In this document: positions 42,246 through 46,225 of the stretch, piece by piece
How the letters are laid out: each line of letters starts with the position of its first letter
Position numbering within the stretch: position 1 is the first letter of the stretch
Origin: Cellvibrionales bacterium UBA1969
GTDB taxonomy: Bacteria; Pseudomonadota; Gammaproteobacteria; Pseudomonadales; UBA7434
Reading direction: 5' to 3'
Assembly (NCBI GenBank): GCA_002339085.1
Contig: DDDX01000023.1
Span: 1-46,225, forward strand
Length of the DNA: 46,225 nucleotides
Translations under genes and position numbers: made by a program
Notes under the pieces: generated by a model
What the model saw: the letters and a program-made list of their open reading frames with translations, nothing else
The model's database searches: none
What the model was told of the DNA's origin: nothing

Positions 42246-42893
42246 ATGGCATCGGTTAGGGGACAATTATTCACGGTATCTGCGCCATCCGGGGCGGGTA
42301 AGACCAGCTTGGTCGATGCGCTATTAGCGGCCGATCAACGACTTAAAGTTTCGGTCTCGCATACGACTCGGCCAATGAGACCCGGCGAGGTAGACGGGGT
42401 TAATTATCATTTTGTTGAAGCCTCGACGTTTGCCCAAATGGTTAATGATGGTCGCTTTTTAGAACATGCAACCGTATTTGGCAATGCCTATGGCACCTCG
42501 AAAGACTGGGTTGACAGGCAACTGAGTCTTGGTACTGACGTTATTCTTGAGATTGATTGGCAAGGCGCGCAGCAAACCCATCAATGGTTAGTGGCGGAAC
42601 TTGGTGAATCGGGGGTGGGTATTTTTATTTTGCCGCCTTCTATGGCCGCCTTGCAGGCGCGATTAAAGGGCCGTGGCCAAGACGACGAAGCTGTCATTGC
42701 CGACCGAATGGCGGAAGCGGTCGATGAGATGCGGCATTACCATCAGGCCGACTACATAATCATAAACGATGATTTTGATACTGCTTTATCCGACTTGCAG
42801 GCGGTGATTCAGGCTCAACGGCTGAGCCTTAGCCAGCAACAACGGCAATATAAAGACTTATTAGCGGCATTAATTGAAGATTCCGACCAATAA
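42246..42893 (+). CDS. gmk: guanylate kinase
   Basis: A 215-residue nucleotide kinase converting GMP to GDP. The P-loop is SAPSGAGKTS at the N-terminus, followed by SHTTRPMRPGEVDGVNYHF (GMP binding), EHATVFGNAYGTSKDWV and VILEIDWQGAQQ. It keeps the linkage gmk-rpoZ-spoT, which couples guanine nucleotide supply with the stringent response. Confidence 0.97.
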   Translation: MASVRGQLFTVSAPSGAGKTSLVDALLAADQRLKVSVSHTTRPMRPGEVDGVNYHFVEASTFAQMVNDGRFLEHATVFGNAYGTSKDWVDRQLSLGTDVILEIDWQGAQQTHQWLVAELGESGVGIFILPPSMAALQARLKGRGQDDEAVIADRMAEAVDEMRHYHQADYIIINDDFDTALSDLQAVIQAQRLSLSQQQRQYKDLLAALIEDSDQ

Positions 42894-42917
42894 TTAGCCT
42901 TAAAAGAGCCGTCATAC

Positions 42918-42946
42918 TCGCCAAATTGGCTAAACTTGCTTATAAT
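42918..42946 (+). promoter_or_regulatory. rpoZ: predicted promoter for rpoZ-spoT-ridA
   Basis: TCGCCA (42918-42923; four of six matches to the -35 consensus) and a perfect TATAAT (42941-42946) are separated by 17 bases. The rpoZ start lies 67 bases downstream of the -10 box. Confidence 0.5.
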
Positions 42947-43012
42947 GTTCCACCTTTTTAGAACCTGCCCAAAAGGCTTGTACGTTTTTATTCCATCAGA
43001 CAGGCATATACC

Positions 43013-43264
43013 ATGGCTAGAATTACTGTAGAAGAATGCTTAGATCACGTTGATAACCGCTTTGAATTAGTGATGGTTGCCAGCAAGCGCGCACGTCAAA
43101 TCGCCACCCAAGGCAAAGATCCTATGGTCGAAGTGGCTGATGATAAACCACCGGTTATTGCTTTACGTGAAATTGAAAAGGGGCTTATCGATCCTAACAA
43201 CATTGGCACAGAAGAGCAGGTTGATGATTTAACCGAAGAGCTCGCAGCCGAGTTCGGTTTATAA
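43013..43264 (+). CDS. rpoZ: DNA-directed RNA polymerase omega subunit
   Basis: An 83-residue small subunit that supports RNA polymerase assembly and contributes to one ppGpp-binding site. MARITVEECLDHVDNRFELV and ASKRARQIATQGKDPMVEVA are closely conserved. The acidic C-terminus is also typical. Length is close to E. coli (91). Confidence 0.97.
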   Translation: MARITVEECLDHVDNRFELVMVASKRARQIATQGKDPMVEVADDKPPVIALREIEKGLIDPNNIGTEEQVDDLTEELAAEFGL

Positions 43265-43328
43265 TTTAAAGCCTTCATTTTTAACACTTTCTCTATTCAA
43301 AACCTCTTCTAGCGCTTATATTGTTGTC

Positions 43329-45464
43329 ATGGTGACAACAATAAGCGATTTAACCGATAAACTGGATACTTACCTCGATACTGAACAGGTTGAGACGGTT
43401 CGTCGTGCCTATTACTGCGCGGAGCAAGCCCATGTGGGGCAAACCCGTCGATCAGGTGAACCTTATGTCACTCATCCCCTTGCTGTAGCCAATATTCTAG
43501 CCGATATGCATATGGACCATCAGAGTTTAGCGGCGGCCATGCTGCATGATGTGATTGAAGACACTGAGGTCGATAAATTAGCCTTGAGCGACCAGTTTGG
43601 CCCAACAGTGGCCGAGCTGGTCGATGGCGTGAGTAAGTTGACACAGTTTGAATTTCAAACGCAAGCTGAAAAGCAGGCCGAGAACTTTCAAAAAATGGCT
43701 ATGGCTATGGCGCGTGATTTGCGGGTTATTTTAGTGAAGCTGGCCGACCGTCTTCATAATATGCGTACGCTCGATGTTTTAGAGGTTGATAAGCGTCGCC
43801 GAATCGCCAAAGAAACGCTGGAAATATATGCCCCCATCGCTAACCGCTTAGGCATGAATGATATAAGAATTGAATTTGAAGATTTGGGTTTTTCAACGCT
43901 TTATCCCATGCGGGCCAGGCGTATTCAGGCAGCCGTCGAGTCTATTCGGGGCAATCGCAAGGCGTTGGTTGCTAACGTCGAAAAACAAATTGCTGAGCAA
44001 TTAAGAAAGGACGGCGTCACCGCAAGGGTCATTGGTCGTGAGAAGCATCTTTACAGTATTTATCAAAAGATGCGTAGTAAGAGCCGATCATTCACTGAAA
44101 TTATGGACGTCTTTGCCTTTCGCATTATTCTCAACTCGCCCGATGACTGTTATCGAACACTGGGGTCTATTCATAGCCTTTACAAGCCACGTCCGGGACA
44201 TTTTAAAGATTATATTGCGATTCCTAAAGCCAATGGATACCAGTCTTTACACACAGTGTTATTTGGTATGCACGGTGTGCCGATAGAAATACAGATTCGC
44301 ACGGAAGAAATGGAGCAGATGGCCAATAATGGCATCGCGGCTCATTGGCTGTATAAAGCGAATAATCAAGACGCCTCGGTGGGCAGTCATGTGCGCGCAA
44401 GGCAGTGGGTGCAGGGCTTGTTAGAGTTACAGCAAAACGCGGGTAACTCTTTAGAGTTTATAGAAAATGTTAAAATAGATCTTTTCCCCGAAGAGGTCTA
44501 TGTGTTTACGCCAAAGGGAAAAATTTTAGAATTACCGCTAGGATCTACCGCCGTTGATTTTGCCTATGCCGTACATACGGATATTGGTAATAGCTGCGTG
44601 GGTTGTCGTATTAATCGTCGCTTAGCTGCGCTATCGCAGCCACTAAAAAGTGGCGAGACGATTGAAGTTATTACCGCGCCTGGCGCCAATCCAAACCCTG
44701 TTTGGCTGGACATCGTCGCGACGAGTCGTGCCCGAAGCCAAATCCGCCATTACTTAAAGCAGTTAAAGACAGGTGAGGCTGTTGAGTTAGGCCAGCGCTT
44801 GTTAAATAAAGCGCTAACCAGTTTTGATCAAAGTTTTGATGATGTTGGCGCAAAAAAAATTGCCGCATTAGTTAATAAGTCGGGCGCACAAGACTTTGAA
44901 CAAATTCTTGAAGAAGTTGGCCTAGGTAACCGTGTTGCTTTTTTAACGGCACGTCAATTACTTGATATTCAAGAGGATGCCGAAGTCAATGATATGGCCA
45001 TTGGTCATCGTGAAAAACCGCTAGTGATTGCCGGCACTGAAGGAATGATGATTCACTTCGCCAAATGTTGTAACCCTATTCCAGGCGATAATATTGGCGG
45101 TCATATTACCGCAGGACGAGGTGTCGTTGTGCATACCGCCGACTGCCGTAATTACCAAGAGTTACAGCATAATGATAAAGAGGGTCGCGGTGTCGTGCTG
45201 GGCTGGCATCAAGACGTTGAAGGTGAGTATCGAGTTGAGTTAAAAATAGAAGTCGAACAGCAGCGCGGCATAATCGCTTCATTAGCAAACAAGATTAGCA
45301 GTTTAGACGGCAGTATTGAGTCGATTAAAGTTGAAGAGCGAGATGCTAAATCCAGCAGTATCCATATCTTTCTGGCCGTTAATAATCGTATTCATTTAGC
45401 CCGTGTGATTCGTCGTATTCGGGTATTAAAGTCGGTTGTTAAAGTTGAACGGGTAAAACGCTAA
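43329..45464 (+). CDS. spoT: bifunctional (p)ppGpp synthetase/hydrolase SpoT
   Basis: A 711-residue RelA/SpoT protein. The N-terminal HD hydrolase site is intact: His49 in RSGEPYVTHP and His73, Asp74, Glu77 and Asp78 in MLHDVIEDT. The synthetase domain includes FAFRIIL, GYQSLHTVLFG and VPIEIQIRTEEMEQMANNG. TGS (about 385-450) and C-terminal helical and ACT domains follow. An intact hydrolase marks it as SpoT rather than RelA. It follows rpoZ by 64 bases; no strong ribosome site is visible at the ATG. Confidence 0.96.
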   Translation: MVTTISDLTDKLDTYLDTEQVETVRRAYYCAEQAHVGQTRRSGEPYVTHPLAVANILADMHMDHQSLAAAMLHDVIEDTEVDKLALSDQFGPTVAELVDGVSKLTQFEFQTQAEKQAENFQKMAMAMARDLRVILVKLADRLHNMRTLDVLEVDKRRRIAKETLEIYAPIANRLGMNDIRIEFEDLGFSTLYPMRARRIQAAVESIRGNRKALVANVEKQIAEQLRKDGVTARVIGREKHLYSIYQKMRSKSRSFTEIMDVFAFRIILNSPDDCYRTLGSIHSLYKPRPGHFKDYIAIPKANGYQSLHTVLFGMHGVPIEIQIRTEEMEQMANNGIAAHWLYKANNQDASVGSHVRARQWVQGLLELQQNAGNSLEFIENVKIDLFPEEVYVFTPKGKILELPLGSTAVDFAYAVHTDIGNSCVGCRINRRLAALSQPLKSGETIEVITAPGANPNPVWLDIVATSRARSQIRHYLKQLKTGEAVELGQRLLNKALTSFDQSFDDVGAKKIAALVNKSGAQDFEQILEEVGLGNRVAFLTARQLLDIQEDAEVNDMAIGHREKPLVIAGTEGMMIHFAKCCNPIPGDNIGGHITAGRGVVVHTADCRNYQELQHNDKEGRGVVLGWHQDVEGEYRVELKIEVEQQRGIIASLANKISSLDGSIESIKVEERDAKSSSIHIFLAVNNRIHLARVIRRIRVLKSVVKVERVKR

Positions 45465-45493
45465 CGCTAAAGTGCTAGAGCATAAAAAACTGT

Positions 45494-45889
45494 ATGAACG
45501 AAAAAAAAGTTATTAATACAACGGCCGCACCGTCGGCAATCGGCCCCTACTCGCAAGCCGTGCAGCTGGGTGAGATGCTGTATATTTCGGGCCAGATACC
45601 TTTACTACCCGATACGATGGTTGTGTGCAGTGACGATATCAAGCAGCAGGCCAAGCAGGTTTTTAAGAATTTAGCGGCTATAGCAAAAGCCGCTGGGGCT
45701 GATTTAAATGATAGCGTCAAAATAAATATTTCAATGACCGATTTGTCGATGTTTGATACGGTCAATCAAGTCATGACAACTTTTCTAGAACAGCCGTTTC
45801 CTGCCCGCGCTTGCGTGGAGGTCGCCGCCTTACCTAAAGGGGTCAAAATAGAGGTAGAAGCCATTGTTTGGGTGAAGCCTTCATGCTAA
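45494..45889 (+). CDS. ridA: RidA family reactive intermediate deaminase
   Basis: A 131-residue enzyme that hydrolyses enamine/imine intermediates from amino-acid metabolism to keto acids and ammonia. AIGPYSQAVQLGEMLYISGQ is the family N-terminus. The substrate-binding arginine is Arg105 in FPARACVEVAALPKG. It follows spoT by 29 bases and is likely in the same transcript. Confidence 0.96.
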   Translation: MNEKKVINTTAAPSAIGPYSQAVQLGEMLYISGQIPLLPDTMVVCSDDIKQQAKQVFKNLAAIAKAAGADLNDSVKINISMTDLSMFDTVNQVMTTFLEQPFPARACVEVAALPKGVKIEVEAIVWVKPSC

Positions 45890-45971
45890 TGAGCAGCCTG
45901 GAAATCAAAAGTTACCAGTCATCAATCCTTCAGCCTCGCTAGCGATAGTTACCGTTTATTGCTTCTCAGAT

Positions 45972-46225
45972 CTAGGGTTGAATATGCTTGAACAGTTCGG
46001 CTTTGACTCGCTTCGCCCAGACAGCATAACCCTTAGCGCTTAAGTGCAATCCGTCAAGCCGGTAAAACGACTTGTCGGGCTCACCGCCACTGTTGAGTAG
46101 CCCCGAGCTGGTGTCGACAAGATATAGATTGTCTTGACTGTTGATAAAGTCACTAAGTAAGCGATTCGTTTCGCTGGCCTGAGGCCAGACTGACCAGCGA
46201 TGCGGTGACGGGGTGATTGCGATAA
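45972..46225 (-). CDS. SGNH/GDSL hydrolase family protein, 5' part cut by window
   Basis: About 84 C-terminal residues are visible on the minus strand, ending VKAELFKHIQP. Block V of the SGNH fold is clear: LDGLHLSAKGYAVWAKRV, which carries the catalytic Asp and His (DxxH). Earlier segments (AITPSPHRWSVWPQASE, LYLVDTSSGL) fit the same fold. The Ser, Gly and Asn blocks lie beyond the right edge, so activity and substrate (lipid, acyl-thioester or glycan ester) cannot be judged. Convergent with ridA. Confidence 0.8.
   Translation of the reverse strand, partial: IAITPSPHRWSVWPQASETNRLLSDFINSQDNLYLVDTSSGLLNSGGEPDKSFYRLDGLHLSAKGYAVWAKRVKAELFKHIQP

Overview
The window looks like ordinary core chromosome of a marine-type gammaproteobacterium in the wider Pseudomonadales, which includes the former Cellvibrionales. 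Three things point there. The gene orders match those of Pseudomonas: coxB-coxA-cox11-coxC-SURF1-(SCO-like)-ctaA-cyoE-sco; metX-metW-DUF4426-rdgB-hemW; ftsX-ftsE-ftsY / rsmD-coaD; and coaBC-algC-argB-slmA-pyrE-crc-rph-yicC-gmk-rpoZ-spoT-ridA. There is a nuclease-dead Crc homologue next to pyrE. The cytochrome oxidase is the type whose subunit II carries a fused cytochrome c. Base composition is moderate and looks even by eye. No phage, IS element, CRISPR array, tRNA or rRNA was found. The species cannot be named from the sequence alone.

Layout. 1-2.2 kb: the 3' part of a gamma-class carbonic anhydrase homologue, a YheV zinc ribbon, and a DinF-like MATE transporter. 2.4-11.5 kb: the complete caa3-type cytochrome c oxidase locus, with structural subunits, the copper and haem a assembly factors, and a small DUF2909 gene in antisense. 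11.5-12.4 kb: a decayed staphylococcal-nuclease-like pseudogene and a small secreted protein of unknown function. 12.4-17.7 kb: polA facing recG. 17.9-19.6 kb: a YeeZ-like oxidoreductase, a MAPEG protein and a VanZ-like protein. 19.7-23.8 kb: metX, metW, DUF4426, rdgB and hemW. 23.8-28.8 kb (minus): trmB, DUF423, rpoH, ftsX, ftsE and ftsY. 28.9-31.9 kb: rsmD, coaD and a lipoprotein gamma-glutamyltransferase. 31.9-33.3 kb (minus): mutM, rpmG, rpmB. 33.7-37.4 kb: coaBC, an algC-type phosphomutase and argB. 37.9-45.9 kb: slmA, pyrE (minus), crc, rph (minus), yicC, gmk, rpoZ, spoT and ridA. The end holds the C-terminus of an SGNH hydrolase.

How the genes work together. The first third builds one respiratory enzyme: CoxABC are the core subunits, Cox11 and SCO deliver copper, CyoE and CtaA convert haem B to haem O and then haem A, and SURF1 helps insert haem. 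The rest is housekeeping: DNA repair and replication (polA, recG, mutM, rdgB), envelope and division (ftsEX, ftsY, slmA), heat shock and stringent response (rpoH, spoT, rpoZ), coenzyme A synthesis (coaD, coaBC), methionine, arginine and pyrimidine synthesis (metXW, argB, pyrE), and RNA processing or modification (rph, yicC, trmB, rsmD).

I found no convincing new multi-gene system. The most unusual signals are a perfect 34-bp palindrome inside the SURF1 coding sequence; the nuclease pseudogene, whose stop codons could all come from glutamine codons; a palindrome filling the spacer of a possible promoter for a small secreted protein; a 20-bp-phased direct repeat upstream of slmA; and a hairpin at the predicted 5' end of the rpmB leader. 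dut and radC are absent from their usual places.
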